Assembly (NCBI GenBank): GCA_022563535.1
Contig: JADFNE010000031.1
Coordinates: forward strand, 1 to 52,091
Direction of reading: 5' to 3'
DNA from: Myxococcales bacterium
GTDB lineage: Bacteria; Myxococcota_A; UBA9160; UBA4427
Length of the DNA: 52,091 nucleotides
A program made the position numbers and the translations under genes. Positions 1 through 8,867 of this stretch are shown here, in pieces. How positions within the stretch are numbered: the stretch's first letter is position 1; each line of letters opens with the position of its first letter. The notes beneath the pieces were generated by a model, which was not told the DNA's origin, made no database searches, and worked only from the letters and a program-made list of their open reading frames with translations.

Positions 1-62
1 CAACCTCGCCAAATCTCCGCTTGCTCAAAATCCGAAAAACCACGACGCCCCGTTCGAGCCAT
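1..62 (-). CDS. IS30-family transposase, N-terminal fragment (runs off window)
   Basis: The minus strand has an ATG at 62-60 with a GGAGG-type ribosome site about 8 bases upstream, and 20 codons are open to the window edge. The residues begin MARTGRRGFSDFEQAE. This resembles the start of IS30-type transposases, which open with a short basic stretch and then a helix-turn-helix beginning near 'KAELWRRW'. The bases just upstream (about 95-150) would then hold the element's terminal inverted repeat, but the other end is outside the window so its limits cannot be set. A degraded gene lies directly next to it, which fits transposition damage. The family call rests on 20 residues only. Confidence 0.5.
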   Translation of the reverse strand, partial: MARTGRRGFSDFEQAEIWRG

Positions 63-261
63 TTTCGCCTCCTCCAACTTTCAAGTGCTTGAGGCGAGTA
101 TGTTGCGTTGACCTGTTGAATCTACCCGGCTTATGTCAAACCTGAAGTGAGAGAGCCACCCCTGTCTTCGGGGCGAAAGTTGTGGGGCTACCACGTGTCG
201 GCGGTCTTCACCATAGATACGTGTGGAAGGAAGCCGCGTAGGAAACTCAGGCCGCTCGGAT

Positions 262-751
262 TCATGAACTGATCTGACACTGCGGATCTATTTTGAGGAC
301 AGACAGGTACAGTCCGGCAATCGGAGAGCCGATGCAACTCTCCAGAGCCACTCGTAGGGCAGCACACGCCGCGTGCCCCTTTCCGAGCGCGCGAAACGCA
401 TAGAAGCAGAGCAGTCCACAAGCAGCGGCCCACCCTACGTAGCCAATCCGCACAGCAATGATCGGGTCGATTCCCAGCGCCTCGCCCGATGACCAAAACA
501 CGGCGCCGACCAAACTCGCAAGCGGAGACTTGGGGTCGAAGAGGTCGAGATGGGGCGTCTCGCCCTCCGCCGTTCGCCAGGCGAAGTAGAGGAAGTAGCG
601 GATGTCCGTGGTAACCGGGGCTTTGAAGAGATTGAAGCTCCCGAAATGAAGCAGCAGAGTTCCAACGGCCGCCAGGGGCAGGCCAAAGCGCAGCGAGGCG
701 GAAACCGCGCTCCTCCTGGGTATCGGACTCGGGCTGCGTGGTCACAGTCAC
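262..751 (-). pseudogene. Broken GT39/PMT-type membrane glycosyltransferase
   Basis: One minus-strand frame (about 745 to 262) encodes a hydrophobic protein with 'HLDLFDPKSPLASL' and 'IGYVGWAAACGLLCFYAF'. A first-loop 'FD.K.PL' motif is typical of ArnT/PMT-like (GT39, PF13231) transferases, which add lipid-linked sugars to proteins or glycans at the membrane. This frame has no good start codon. A GTG start at 751 lies in another frame (MTVTTQPESDTQEERGF...), and joining the two needs a single-base shift near the run 'gcccctggcggc' around 680. The protein stops after roughly 160 residues where 500 or more are usual, so it is also truncated at the 3' end. It is read as a frameshifted, truncated relic beside an IS fragment. 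The family call is moderately secure and the pseudogene status fairly secure. Confidence 0.6.
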
Positions 752-842
752 GGGTGCAGCTTACAGTGCAACCCCCGTCACGACCACGCAGACTGCGCCG
801 CCAAACCCGACAGGCATCCACCGTACCTACAACTGAATTGAA

Positions 843-866
843 GACGAGTCGTCGTTAGACTAGTCT
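843..866. promoter_or_regulatory. Two adjacent short palindromes upstream of the sulfatase-like gene
   Basis: The bases gacga-g-tcgtc (843-853) form an inverted repeat, followed three bases later by the perfect palindrome agactagtct (857-866). They end eight bases before the ATG at 874. They could be an operator or a hairpin covering the ribosome site. No other evidence supports a function. Confidence 0.25.
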
Positions 867-873
867 CACCGAG

Positions 874-2274
874 ATGCGGTGCGTTTCGATCGGAATCATC
901 ATGCTTCTGCTCTGCTCGTGCGGAGCGCCGCAGGGCCCCAAGCAGGGTCCCAACGTTGTCATCATCACTGTGGACACGCTCCGGGCAGACTACCTAGGGG
1001 CCTATGGCGACAAACACACGCGAACCCCCAGGATCGACCAACTCGCCAAGTCGAGCACCGTCTTCGAAAACGCCGCCGCACCGATGCCGCTGACGCTTCC
1101 GTCGCACTTTTCGATGATGACGTCCCGCTATCCGCGCGAGCACGGTGTCCTCAACAACCGAATCCAGCTACCCGACACTGCACTGACCTTGGCAGAGATC
1201 TTTTCATCTCACGGCTACCAGACGGGTGCCTTCGTGTCGGTTGCCCTGCTCGACAAGGCTTCGGGTGCGGCGCAAGGCTTCGATGCGTACCGTCATCCGA
1301 CGGAGCCGCGAGAGCGGCGCGCGGAAGAGACGATTCACGACGCATTAAAGTGGGCAGACGGCCTGAAACCCGGCGCACCCTTCTTTCTCTGGGTACACCT
1401 CTTCGAGCCCCACCTGCCCTATGCGCCAGGGGAAGGGCCCGGGCGCGCAATCGATCCGGATCTCTTCGCGCGCTATCCGTCCATCAACTGGTTGCAGCTA
1501 TACGACGTGGCTCGAGAGAACGACGGCGACATTCCGAGTGAGGTCTTCGAATACGCCAAAGCCTTGTATCGAGCGGAAATCGAGAATGTCGATCGCTTGT
1601 TGGGCGAGCTGCTCGACGGTCTTGAAAAGCGCGGTCTTCGCTCGAACACCATCACGGTACTGACGGCCGATCACGGCGAGCCCTTCGAGAACGGGGTCTA
1701 CTTCGAGCACTCGGATTCGTTGTACGACGGCGCCATTCGGATTCCCATGATCGTGAATTACCCACCGATGTTTCCGGCCGGAAAACGCGTCGATGCCCAG
1801 GTGTCCATCATCGACGTCGCTCCGAGTGTTCTCGTGGCGGCGGGTATCGAAGTTCCGAGTTCCTATTCCGGGCTTGCGCTGCAAGATGCAGCGCAAAGGG
1901 ACGACCGATACGTCCTCATCCAATATCCCTTCTATCACCCGAAGCTCGCCGCCGGTCGGCCTAGCCGACGCGCGGTCATCAAGACGGTTGCGGGACACGC
2001 GGTCGAAGCCAGTTTGGTTGCAACCGAACGCGTTGGGATCGTCGGCAGCGGCGGAAAGCTGATTCGAACCGGCCAGGACCAGCTGGAGTTCTACAAGCGG
2101 GCAAAACCTCACGGACAAGACGAGCGGGTATCCGATTGGAGCAGCGAAGCGTTCCGTCAGCTCGACGCCGAGCTTTCCCGCCTGCTTGAAGAACACCCCC
2201 TCGAGCTGATCGACCCGGTGATGATCAACGAAGAGTTGCTCGAGAATCTCAAGGCCCTGGGCTATGCGGAATAG
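874..2274 (+). CDS. Sulfatase-fold (alkaline phosphatase superfamily) lipoprotein with Thr in the nucleophile position
   Basis: The 466-residue protein opens with a short lipoprotein signal ending near Cys16 (L-C-S-C). The metal-site Asp lies in VDTLRAD (about residues 33-39), and a second metal motif TADHGEPF lies near 265. In true sulfatases the nucleophile is the Cys of C-x-P-S-R, converted to formylglycine. Here the aligned segment is T-L-P-S-H, with Thr74 in that place. Thr is the nucleophile in phosphoethanolamine transferases and other members of the superfamily, so phospho-transfer or phosphodiester hydrolysis is as likely as sulfate removal. The C-terminus ends ENLKALGYAE, a motif common in such proteins. 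The stop overlaps the next gene by 11 bases, so the two are probably co-translated. It should sit on an envelope membrane facing the periplasm or outside. Confidence 0.85.
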   Translation: MRCVSIGIIMLLLCSCGAPQGPKQGPNVVIITVDTLRADYLGAYGDKHTRTPRIDQLAKSSTVFENAAAPMPLTLPSHFSMMTSRYPREHGVLNNRIQLPDTALTLAEIFSSHGYQTGAFVSVALLDKASGAAQGFDAYRHPTEPRERRAEETIHDALKWADGLKPGAPFFLWVHLFEPHLPYAPGEGPGRAIDPDLFARYPSINWLQLYDVARENDGDIPSEVFEYAKALYRAEIENVDRLLGELLDGLEKRGLRSNTITVLTADHGEPFENGVYFEHSDSLYDGAIRIPMIVNYPPMFPAGKRVDAQVSIIDVAPSVLVAAGIEVPSSYSGLALQDAAQRDDRYVLIQYPFYHPKLAAGRPSRRAVIKTVAGHAVEASLVATERVGIVGSGGKLIRTGQDQLEFYKRAKPHGQDERVSDWSSEAFRQLDAELSRLLEEHPLELIDPVMINEELLENLKALGYAE

Positions 2275-3544
2275 GGGTTTGCCCTCTCGCTTTTTGCTCG
2301 TCGTTACACTGCTTGTGCCATTGTTGCAGACCGCAGCCTGTGAGGACGGCGGGACAGAACCGCAGGCGCCGCAGGCCGACGAGACGATGAGTCGCGAAGA
2401 ACTCGATCAACTTCGCGCGATTGGCTACGTGAGCGTCGTCGAGGAACACAATGGCGCGACGACCCTGGGTGTCTTGCAACAGTCACCCGACAAAGAGCAA
2501 GCGGGCCTGATCTACTTCACCAATGCCTTTGGCTGCTCTTCACAGTTGATGCGCCCAGACGGCGAGGTCGTCCACAGTTGGCACCATGAGCCCTGCTATC
2601 GCTGGGGAAACACGGTCCTGCTCCCCAGTGGCGATGTTTTGGCTATTCATCGAGAACCGGCAGATCTGGACGATCAAGCATCGGTCTTCGAGTCATATCA
2701 TCTGCTTCGCGTGGGTTGGAACGGCGAGGTCGCCTGGAAACGCAAGCTCCCCGTGCATCACGACATGGACGTGCTGCCGGACGGTCGGATTGCAACACTC
2801 ACCTATCGTCACGAGATCATCGAGGAGATCCACCCGGAGATCCCCGTTCGGAACCACTACATTACGCTGCTGGACGCCGAAGGAAATCTGCTCGAGGAAG
2901 CATCGCTCACGAAACTGCTCCATTCCGACCTCTCCGTCTTCACGCCCCAGAAGATCCGGCCTTCCGATCGAGACGGTTTCATGGAAGTCGATTTCCTGCA
3001 CTCGAATGCCATCGAGTGGATGCAATCGGAGGAGCTCGCCCGCCGCGATCCGATCTACGCACTCTCAAATCTTCTCGTGACTTTCCGCCATCAAGACATC
3101 GTCGCGATCTTCAACTGGGCTGAAAAGAAAATCGTCTGGGCTTGGGGGCAGGGGGAGATCTCCGGGCCCCACGATGGCACGCTTCTGCCCAGCGGAAACA
3201 TCCTCGTCTTTGACAACGGTCTCGACCGGCATTGGTCGCGGGTCGTCGAAGTCGACCCGCTGCGTCGGGAGATCGTATGGGAGTACCACGCAGCCGATCG
3301 CGAAAGCCTGTATACGGGAACCCGTGGTGCCTCCCAGCGCCTGCCCAACGGCAATACCCTCATCACGAACTCAAAGTGGGGACGCGTATTCGAGGTGACG
3401 CCCGAGGGCGAGACCGTCTGGGATTTTCGCAACCCGATCACGGACACGAGCGGCAGGCCTTCGGTGATTGTGCGTACCCGTCGTCTGCCAGAAATCGACA
3501 CGCCGGCTCCTCCATTCCCCAGGACGGATACCTCCGGAGGTTGA
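2264..3544 (+). CDS. Arylsulfotransferase (ASST)-like beta-propeller lipoprotein
   Basis: The 426-residue protein has a signal peptide ending in TAAC (Cys26), a possible lipid-attachment site. The propeller-like repeats carry ASST_2-family signatures: 'LLPSGDVLAIH', 'HDGTLLPSGNILVFDNG', 'EIVWEY' and 'RLPNGNTLITNS'. ASST enzymes move sulfate between phenolic compounds without PAPS; many bacterial homologues have no known substrate. The start lies inside the end of the preceding sulfatase-fold gene, so they form a two-gene operon. Residues 47-55 (LDQLRAIGY) match the C-terminal motif of the sulfatase-fold partner. A homologous gene lies at 45461-46789. The enzymatic role is uncertain; a sensor or binding propeller is an alternative. 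Confidence 0.75.
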   Translation: MRNRGLPSRFLLVVTLLVPLLQTAACEDGGTEPQAPQADETMSREELDQLRAIGYVSVVEEHNGATTLGVLQQSPDKEQAGLIYFTNAFGCSSQLMRPDGEVVHSWHHEPCYRWGNTVLLPSGDVLAIHREPADLDDQASVFESYHLLRVGWNGEVAWKRKLPVHHDMDVLPDGRIATLTYRHEIIEEIHPEIPVRNHYITLLDAEGNLLEEASLTKLLHSDLSVFTPQKIRPSDRDGFMEVDFLHSNAIEWMQSEELARRDPIYALSNLLVTFRHQDIVAIFNWAEKKIVWAWGQGEISGPHDGTLLPSGNILVFDNGLDRHWSRVVEVDPLRREIVWEYHAADRESLYTGTRGASQRLPNGNTLITNSKWGRVFEVTPEGETVWDFRNPITDTSGRPSVIVRTRRLPEIDTPAPPFPRTDTSGG

Positions 3545-3594
3545 GCGCCGCGCCTTCGCCCGGCCGACGAGTCACTCGGACACCTCAAAATCAA

Positions 3595-3627
3595 CAACCC
3601 CGCCAAGCAAAACGCTTGGCGGGGTTG
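3595..3627. terminator. Bidirectional terminator hairpin between convergent genes
   Basis: A perfect 14-bp stem (caaccccgccaagc / gcttggcggggttg) encloses the 5-base loop aaaac. It sits between the 3' ends of the ASST-like gene (ends 3544) and the fusion gene on the other strand (ends 3690). On the minus strand the stem is followed by ttgattttg; on the plus strand there is no T-run. Confidence 0.75.
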
Positions 3628-3689
3628 AGCATGGAAGCCATTCACCTGCGCCCACCCCTCGCCGATTCTGGCGTGCCCGCAAAACCTAC

Positions 3690-6600
3690 CTACTGAATAT
3701 GATCACAACTCTGCACATAACCAAGATTCATCAGCTGCAAACAATCCTCTTTGGTCATTGCGACATCACCGCCAGCTTCGACCGCTTCTCCTAGAGCATA
3801 TTTCAATTGCAACTCAGCATGAGAGGCCAGCGTGGTCATCTCCGAGTCGAAGCCCGAGCTCGCGAGATTCTTTGTCTCATGAGGATCGGAACTCATGTCA
3901 TAGAGTTCCGTCTCTTCGAGACCGCGCGGATTGCCCGGGTTCGCCTGGATCATTTTCATCGTCTTGGTCCGCAGGCTCCAGATCACATTGCCCTCGTGGT
4001 CCTCTTCGGAGTACACCTCGAGATCCTTGGCGGAGCGTGAAGAACCTTCGCTCATCAGGTCGATGCCCTGCATTGCATCCGGCACCCGGGTCCCCGTCGC
4101 GGCAATCAGCGTCGGCGCCACGTCGATCGTTCGAGCCATCTCGGCCAAGCTGCTGGCGGGGGCCGCCGGCATACCCTTGGCCCACTTAATCAGCAGCGGA
4201 ACATGGATTTGCTCGTCGTACAACGTGAGCCCGTGCCACCATCCACCGTGCTCGTAGAACTCTTCGCCGTGATCGGCGACCAGTGCGATTACCGAATTGT
4301 CGTACAGGCCTAGTTTCTTGAGTTGGGCAAGCAGGTGACCCACGTTGCGGTCGAGATATTCGATTTCGCCGTTGTAGAGCCGGTGCATCTCCTTGGCCAG
4401 GCTCTCGTCCGGGTGCTGATTCGAAACCCGCGCAATCGCGATTCCCGTGTAGCTCCCATCGGCTTCGTGTTCGAAGTAGGGATCGTGGGGGTCCATATAA
4501 TGAAGGAATAGAAAGAAGCGATCCGCTGCGTGGCGTTCGAGCCAGTCGAAAGCGGTCTCGTTGACCACGTTGCTGTCCTGGTAGAAATCACCGAAGCGCA
4601 GGCCCTTGTTGATCTTGAACCAGACGGCCCGAACGATCGAATAGATGATCAGCTTGGACGAAGATTCCCGAGCTCCTGCGAGATAGTCGGGCCCGAGGTA
4701 GATGTACTCGTCGTACCCCTGATCGAAGCCAAAGCTTCCGGCCAGGTTGATGTTGCTCGCGATCCCGCCCGTGGTGTAGCCGCGCTCCTTGAGTACCTCC
4801 GAGATCAACTCGACGTCGGGAGACAAAGTAGAGGGCTTCGACATGGCATTGTGGCTCGAGGGCAGCAGCGACGTAAGCAGCGATGCCGTTGCGGGCTTGG
4901 TCCAGGACGCAGCAGAGAAGCCTTGGAACCGGCTGCCGCCTTCTTCCATCAGGCTGCAGATGTTCGGGGTTTCGAGACTTCCGCCATAACAGGAGAGATG
5001 ATCTGCGCGCAGGGTGTCGACCATGATCAGGATCACGTTGGGCTGATTCGCCAGCGCAGCGGGAATGCCTCCGTGGTGCGTGTCCGCCTTGCCGCTCGGG
5101 CCCGCGACCAACATGGTGATAAAGCCCATGACCAACGCGACTGCGAGGGCGCCGAATGCGCCGGACGGTTGTGCCAGGCGTCCGATACTGCCCCGGAACA
5201 ACCGCGGTCCCATGAAGAAGAAGAAGAGCGCGATGGCGCCTCCCGCGGCCAGCACTCCCAGGAGAACGGGTGTCGGTGGCATTTGTTCGAGGTAGACATC
5301 TCGGCGCAATCTGAAGACGGTGATGGCCAGACCAAAGGGAACCAGGGTCGCAATCATCGCGAGACTGGGCACCCAACCCTGGGCGTCTTCGCGATCCATG
5401 GGCAGCACGCCGAGGAAGGCGCCGCCCACCATTCCCAATCCACCAAGGATCGTCGAGTAGGCGAGGAATCCGTACCAGAAAACCTGGGCTTCTTCGCCGA
5501 AACCACCCTGGGCGATCACGGCCGTTTCGATCAGGCCGATCAAGATGCCCGCGAGGATGCCGCCGCCGAGACCCAGCCCGGCCGAGTGCGCGATCCGCGC
5601 GCCCATCGGGGGAAGTGCATGGCCCGACACGGCGTCGTGCTTGGCCTTCTCCTCGTCGGTTTCGATCGAGCCCGCTGCTTTGGCGGCTTCTGCGTAATCG
5701 ACTTGTTGGCCGTCTACCAGGCAGGAACTGGGGGTGTAGTCCTTCGGGCGGATCCACCAGAAAACGCCGCCGATCAGCGTGAGGGCTTCCGCCGCCCAGA
5801 ACCCGAGGGCTGCCGAAACGATTGCGTTTCCCGCACCCAGCCGCTCGCTCAGCAACAAATACTGCGCGGCTTCGCGAATTCCTTCTCCCGCAATGGTAAA
5901 GGGGCTGAGCACCGTGGCGAGGATCTGGATCGATGAGCCGAACGTCACCTCCCAGAAATTTGCGCTGGCTACGCCGATCGCGAGTGCGGTAAAGAAGTAC
6001 ATCGCTGCGGTCGTGAAGTGGACGACAAAGCTCAGAAACAGGGCCTGGATGACCAGCATCTTCTGGTTCCGGTAGGCCGCGGCTGCGTTGGAAAGTCGCA
6101 GTACGATGCCTTCGAGTCGCTGCTTGCCGGGGATCGGCACGTTTTCGAGCACCCACTGCACGAGACCCGGGAAAAATAGAATGGTGAGCAGGCTGCCGAT
6201 GATGCCCCCGACCAGGGCAACGGAGATCGCCGCAAAGGTATAGGTCTGGTCGCCAAGGTGAACGCGGAGAATCTCGACACCAAACGGAAGAGAGACGAGG
6301 TATGTCAGAAAGATTCCCGTGACGCCCAAAACCTTCTCGAGGAACGTTGCCGCGGTGGTCTCGACCGTGCGACCACTGAAGCGCGAAGCGTCATAGAGTT
6401 TGTAGCCATCGAGACCCGCGGTGCTGGGCAAGAAGGTTCCGATGAAGCGTCCAATCAAGAACGAACCAAAGATGTGCTTGAAGGGAAGTTGAATTCCCTG
6501 CCCGCGCAACAGGATGATCCAGCGACGCATCGACGCCAGAATCCCGACGAACTTGATTCCCGTCGCCATCGAAACGAACAACCAGAAGGTTCCCGCGTCT

Positions 6601-6812
6601 ATGTTCTGGAGAGTTTGCTGAATCAACTTCCATGCAATGACGTATTCCCCGTCTTCGAGTTTCACGGGGTGAGACAGGAGCAACCAGAACGCGCGAACGG
6701 TGACCCATGCTTTCAAAACGTTGAGGATGCGCCCTCGCAGATTGTCGGGCGCAAAACGCGAGACAAGAATGGCGAGCAGGGCGACGGACGCGATTTCGAG
6801 CAGAATAATCAT
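3690..6812 (-). CDS. Fusion: flippase/LPG-synthase-like membrane region plus sulfatase-fold catalytic domain
   Basis: The 1040-residue polypeptide has three parts. Residues ~60-360 resemble the 'lysylphosphatidylglycerol synthase TM region' family (UPF0104/AglD-like), with FIGTFLPSTAGLDGY and the SPFTIAGEGIREAAQYL loop. Residues ~400-570 are another set of hydrophobic helices. Residues ~590-1040 are a sulfatase/alkaline-phosphatase-superfamily domain with VDTLRAD (about 598-604) and VADHGEEFYEHGG. The nucleophile segment reads T-K-P-A-T, so Thr (about residue 638) replaces the formylglycine Cys. The layout suggests a membrane enzyme that handles a lipid or lipid-linked substrate and transfers or removes a phosphate or sulfate group. 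The C-terminus carries an L-x-x-L-G-Y motif (LQLMNLGYVQS). gpsA lies upstream on the same strand, 266 bases away. Boundaries are approximate and the substrate is unknown. Confidence 0.8.
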   Translation of the reverse strand: MIILLEIASVALLAILVSRFAPDNLRGRILNVLKAWVTVRAFWLLLSHPVKLEDGEYVIAWKLIQQTLQNIDAGTFWLFVSMATGIKFVGILASMRRWIILLRGQGIQLPFKHIFGSFLIGRFIGTFLPSTAGLDGYKLYDASRFSGRTVETTAATFLEKVLGVTGIFLTYLVSLPFGVEILRVHLGDQTYTFAAISVALVGGIIGSLLTILFFPGLVQWVLENVPIPGKQRLEGIVLRLSNAAAAYRNQKMLVIQALFLSFVVHFTTAAMYFFTALAIGVASANFWEVTFGSSIQILATVLSPFTIAGEGIREAAQYLLLSERLGAGNAIVSAALGFWAAEALTLIGGVFWWIRPKDYTPSSCLVDGQQVDYAEAAKAAGSIETDEEKAKHDAVSGHALPPMGARIAHSAGLGLGGGILAGILIGLIETAVIAQGGFGEEAQVFWYGFLAYSTILGGLGMVGGAFLGVLPMDREDAQGWVPSLAMIATLVPFGLAITVFRLRRDVYLEQMPPTPVLLGVLAAGGAIALFFFFMGPRLFRGSIGRLAQPSGAFGALAVALVMGFITMLVAGPSGKADTHHGGIPAALANQPNVILIMVDTLRADHLSCYGGSLETPNICSLMEEGGSRFQGFSAASWTKPATASLLTSLLPSSHNAMSKPSTLSPDVELISEVLKERGYTTGGIASNINLAGSFGFDQGYDEYIYLGPDYLAGARESSSKLIIYSIVRAVWFKINKGLRFGDFYQDSNVVNETAFDWLERHAADRFFLFLHYMDPHDPYFEHEADGSYTGIAIARVSNQHPDESLAKEMHRLYNGEIEYLDRNVGHLLAQLKKLGLYDNSVIALVADHGEEFYEHGGWWHGLTLYDEQIHVPLLIKWAKGMPAAPASSLAEMARTIDVAPTLIAATGTRVPDAMQGIDLMSEGSSRSAKDLEVYSEEDHEGNVIWSLRTKTMKMIQANPGNPRGLEETELYDMSSDPHETKNLASSGFDSEMTTLASHAELQLKYALGEAVEAGGDVAMTKEDCLQLMNLGYVQSCDHIQ

Positions 6813-7078
6813 GGAATCAATCTCTTCGTTTTGGGCACGATTGGGTGCGTTGAGGAACTGGACGGACGTTCATTGAAGCACGCAAAAGTACGAAATATCA
6901 ACACAATACGCCCCTTGCGGGGCCGTTTACGTTTTTTGCACCCGACCTGCACAAGCACGAATGTGCGCCGCCGCCCTGAACCCAAGGCAGTTCCTCACTT
7001 CCTCGTCCCCACTAAAGAGAGACCACAATTCTCCCACAACAACACTCCCCCAACTTGCCTCCAAAAGACCCCGCCACC

Positions 7079-8083
7079 CTACCCAAACTCACTCTTGAGC
7101 TGTCGCATCATCAACGACTTCCCCGCCTCCAGGGGCGTCCGTTCCCTATCCAATACTTCGCGCACCAGCTGGGCCATCGGCATGTCCACGTTGAGCCGAT
7201 CTGCGAGTTTGCAAACAGCGCGGGTTGTATTTACGCCTTCTGCAACTTCGCCCATCTCTTCCAGGATTTCGTCGAGCCCACGACCCTGACCGAGCGCGAG
7301 TCCAACCCGGCGATTGCGTGACAGATCCCCGGTGCAGGTCAGAATCAGATCACCCATTCCCGAGAGTCCGAGGAATGTGGTGGGGTCTGCCCCCAATCGG
7401 ATTCCCAGCCGGGTGATTTCGGCGAGTCCCCGGGTCATGATCGCAGCTCTCGAGTTGTGTCCCTGGTTTTGCCCGTCTCCCATCCCGACCGCGATTGCAA
7501 TTACATTCTTGAGCGATCCACCGAGTTCGACTCCCATGACATCCGTGCTCGTGTAGCAACGAAACCAGGGACAAGAGAGAGTCGCTTGTACGGAAATTGC
7601 GTACGTCTCGTCCTGACAGGCAATGGTGACCACCGTGGGCTTGTGATTGGCGATCTCCGCCGCAAACGACGGACCCGACAAACAGGCGATTCGCGCGTGA
7701 TGTGATGCGGGCAATACGTCGCGCAGAACCTGGTTCATCGTCATGCCCGTATCGAACTCGATTCCCTTGACGGCGGAAAGCAGAATCGCCCCCTGTGCAA
7801 GGTGTGGGGCCGCTTGCCCCATGACTTCGCGTACGGCGTGACTCGGCACCGCACAGATCACCAGTTCCTTTTTTGCGACGGCTTCGGCCAGATCGCTGGT
7901 CGCGCGAACGCCCGCTGGAATGGTGGTGTCGCTGAGATAGTGAGGGTTCCGGTGGTCACGATTGATCGCATCTGCGGTGGCCTGGCTGCGCGTCCAAAGC
8001 GTGACGTCGCCGTAGCCTTCGCAGAGGATGGCGAGGCAGGTGCCGAAGCTTCCGCCGCCGATCACGCCTACCGGTATCGACAT
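7079..8083 (-). CDS. gpsA: Glycerol-3-phosphate dehydrogenase [NAD(P)+]
   Basis: The 334-residue protein matches the full length of GpsA, which reduces dihydroxyacetone phosphate to sn-glycerol 3-phosphate for phospholipid synthesis in the cytoplasm. Visible signatures are the N-terminal dinucleotide motif VIGGGSFGT, the central LSGPSFAAEI, the catalytic-Lys segment GGSLKNVIAI, and LSGMGDLILTCTG with N-R-R-V-G. The ATG at 8083 starts directly before the Rossmann strand, as usual. The next gene on this strand is the membrane fusion enzyme. The presence of both this enzyme and a glycerol-1-phosphate dehydrogenase homologue (35047-36141) means the cell may make both glycerol phosphate stereoisomers. 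Confidence 0.95.
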   Translation of the reverse strand: MSIPVGVIGGGSFGTCLAILCEGYGDVTLWTRSQATADAINRDHRNPHYLSDTTIPAGVRATSDLAEAVAKKELVICAVPSHAVREVMGQAAPHLAQGAILLSAVKGIEFDTGMTMNQVLRDVLPASHHARIACLSGPSFAAEIANHKPTVVTIACQDETYAISVQATLSCPWFRCYTSTDVMGVELGGSLKNVIAIAVGMGDGQNQGHNSRAAIMTRGLAEITRLGIRLGADPTTFLGLSGMGDLILTCTGDLSRNRRVGLALGQGRGLDEILEEMGEVAEGVNTTRAVCKLADRLNVDMPMAQLVREVLDRERTPLEAGKSLMMRQLKSEFG

Positions 8084-8432
8084 TGCCCGATTGTAGCGGA
8101 GGCGAGGGCTGAGTCTGTGGCTGTCGGGCTGCGGAGATCGTGCGATCGATGGGCTCGAACACGGTCAAGTGTGTTGCGTTGACCTCGCAGCCCAAGTATT
8201 TTTGTCCGGGAAAGTTGGCATTGGGAGATCGGTCCGTCGCCCGAACCGGCCCCACTTCTACGCAGATCCTGAAGACGCGAAAACAAGCTCCGAAGAAAGT
8301 CCCCGAAAAAGTTCTTCGCCCCCCAGGCCAAATGCGCAATTGCGCTGCGTTGGGGTGCGGCATGCGCATTTGAATGTGCATCATCACCGGCGAGTCTCGC
8401 GCTGGTCGGCGAATCGAGTGAAGGGGGTGCTC
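8084..8432. other. Divergent intergenic region between gpsA and the nuo-like operon
   Basis: This 349-base gap has no convincing gene on either strand. It must hold the gpsA promoter on one side and the promoter and leader of the seven-gene complex I-like operon on the other. The only clear structure is the inverted repeat listed separately (8329-8372). AAGGGGG at 8421-8427 is the ribosome site for the first operon gene. Confidence 0.6.
8329..8372. promoter_or_regulatory. 10-bp perfect inverted repeat in the nuo-like leader
   Basis: caaatgcgca (8329-8338) and tgcgcatttg (8363-8372) are perfect reverse complements separated by 24 bases, ending 60 bases before the first operon ATG. They could be an operator with two half-sites or a leader RNA stem. 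No regulator gene lies nearby to support either reading. Confidence 0.35.
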
Positions 8433-8843
8433 ATGCTTGTCGAATACCTGGGTCTGATTGGACTGTTGGCGGTTGGGCTCGGCACGGTGTTTTTTCTTTA
8501 CACCCTTGCGAGTGGCCTTCGCAAAAGGCGCGCCCGAGCAGCGGGCTTGGACGGTTCCGCCCTCGATCCCGTAAGCGAGGAACCCGGTATCCCAGTCGGC
8601 CGCTCGACCGCGCGTTACTTCTTCATTGCAATCGTTGGGTTGATGCTCCACGCAGGGTCCTTCTACTTCTACTTGTGGGGAGCCACGATTCGCAAAGCCG
8701 GTCTCACGGGTCTGATGGTCATGCTCGGCTTTGGTATGTGTCTGATGATGGGTGTGTTCTATGCGTGGGCTCGGGGGGCGGTTTCCTACGCAACCGAATC
8801 CGAAGACGAAGCCCAGATCGATTCAGCAAAGCCGAGCACGTAA
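8433..8843 (+). CDS. NuoA-like complex I membrane subunit (divergent)
   Basis: The 136-residue protein with three hydrophobic segments aligns to NuoA through its second half (Y.W..(T/S)IR..G..GL..M..F......Y...RGA). ATG 8433 is chosen because AAGGGGG lies 6 bases upstream. In NuoA the loop near the quinone channel carries conserved acids in a F-D-x-E-A segment (Asp79 and Glu81 in E. coli). Here the aligned residues are L-H-A-G-S, and the later Glu of helix 3 (Glu102) is also hydrophobic. First gene of the A-H-J-K-L-M-N operon, and no nuoB follows. It would be an integral inner-membrane protein. The family call rests on size, position and the C-terminal alignment. Confidence 0.65.
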   Translation: MLVEYLGLIGLLAVGLGTVFFLYTLASGLRKRRARAAGLDGSALDPVSEEPGIPVGRSTARYFFIAIVGLMLHAGSFYFYLWGATIRKAGLTGLMVMLGFGMCLMMGVFYAWARGAVSYATESEDEAQIDSAKPST

Positions 8844-8867
8844 CACTCGGAAAGGGGGCGGGCTCGA

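Noticed and set aside
4530-5936. A 468-codon open frame opposite the membrane/sulfatase fusion.
   Set aside because: Highly charged composition with no family motifs, typical of a shadow frame in GC-rich DNA.
6910-6923. Hairpin gcccc-ttgc-ggggc followed by a T-run, resembling a terminator.
   Set aside because: The T-run is on the plus strand where no transcript should end; both flanking genes are on the minus strand.
101-8185. The 14-mer tgttgcgttgacct occurs at 101-114 and 8172-8185 and could be an IS end left at a second site.
   Set aside because: In 52 kb a few shared 14-mers are expected by chance, and nothing around 8172 resembles the rest of the element.
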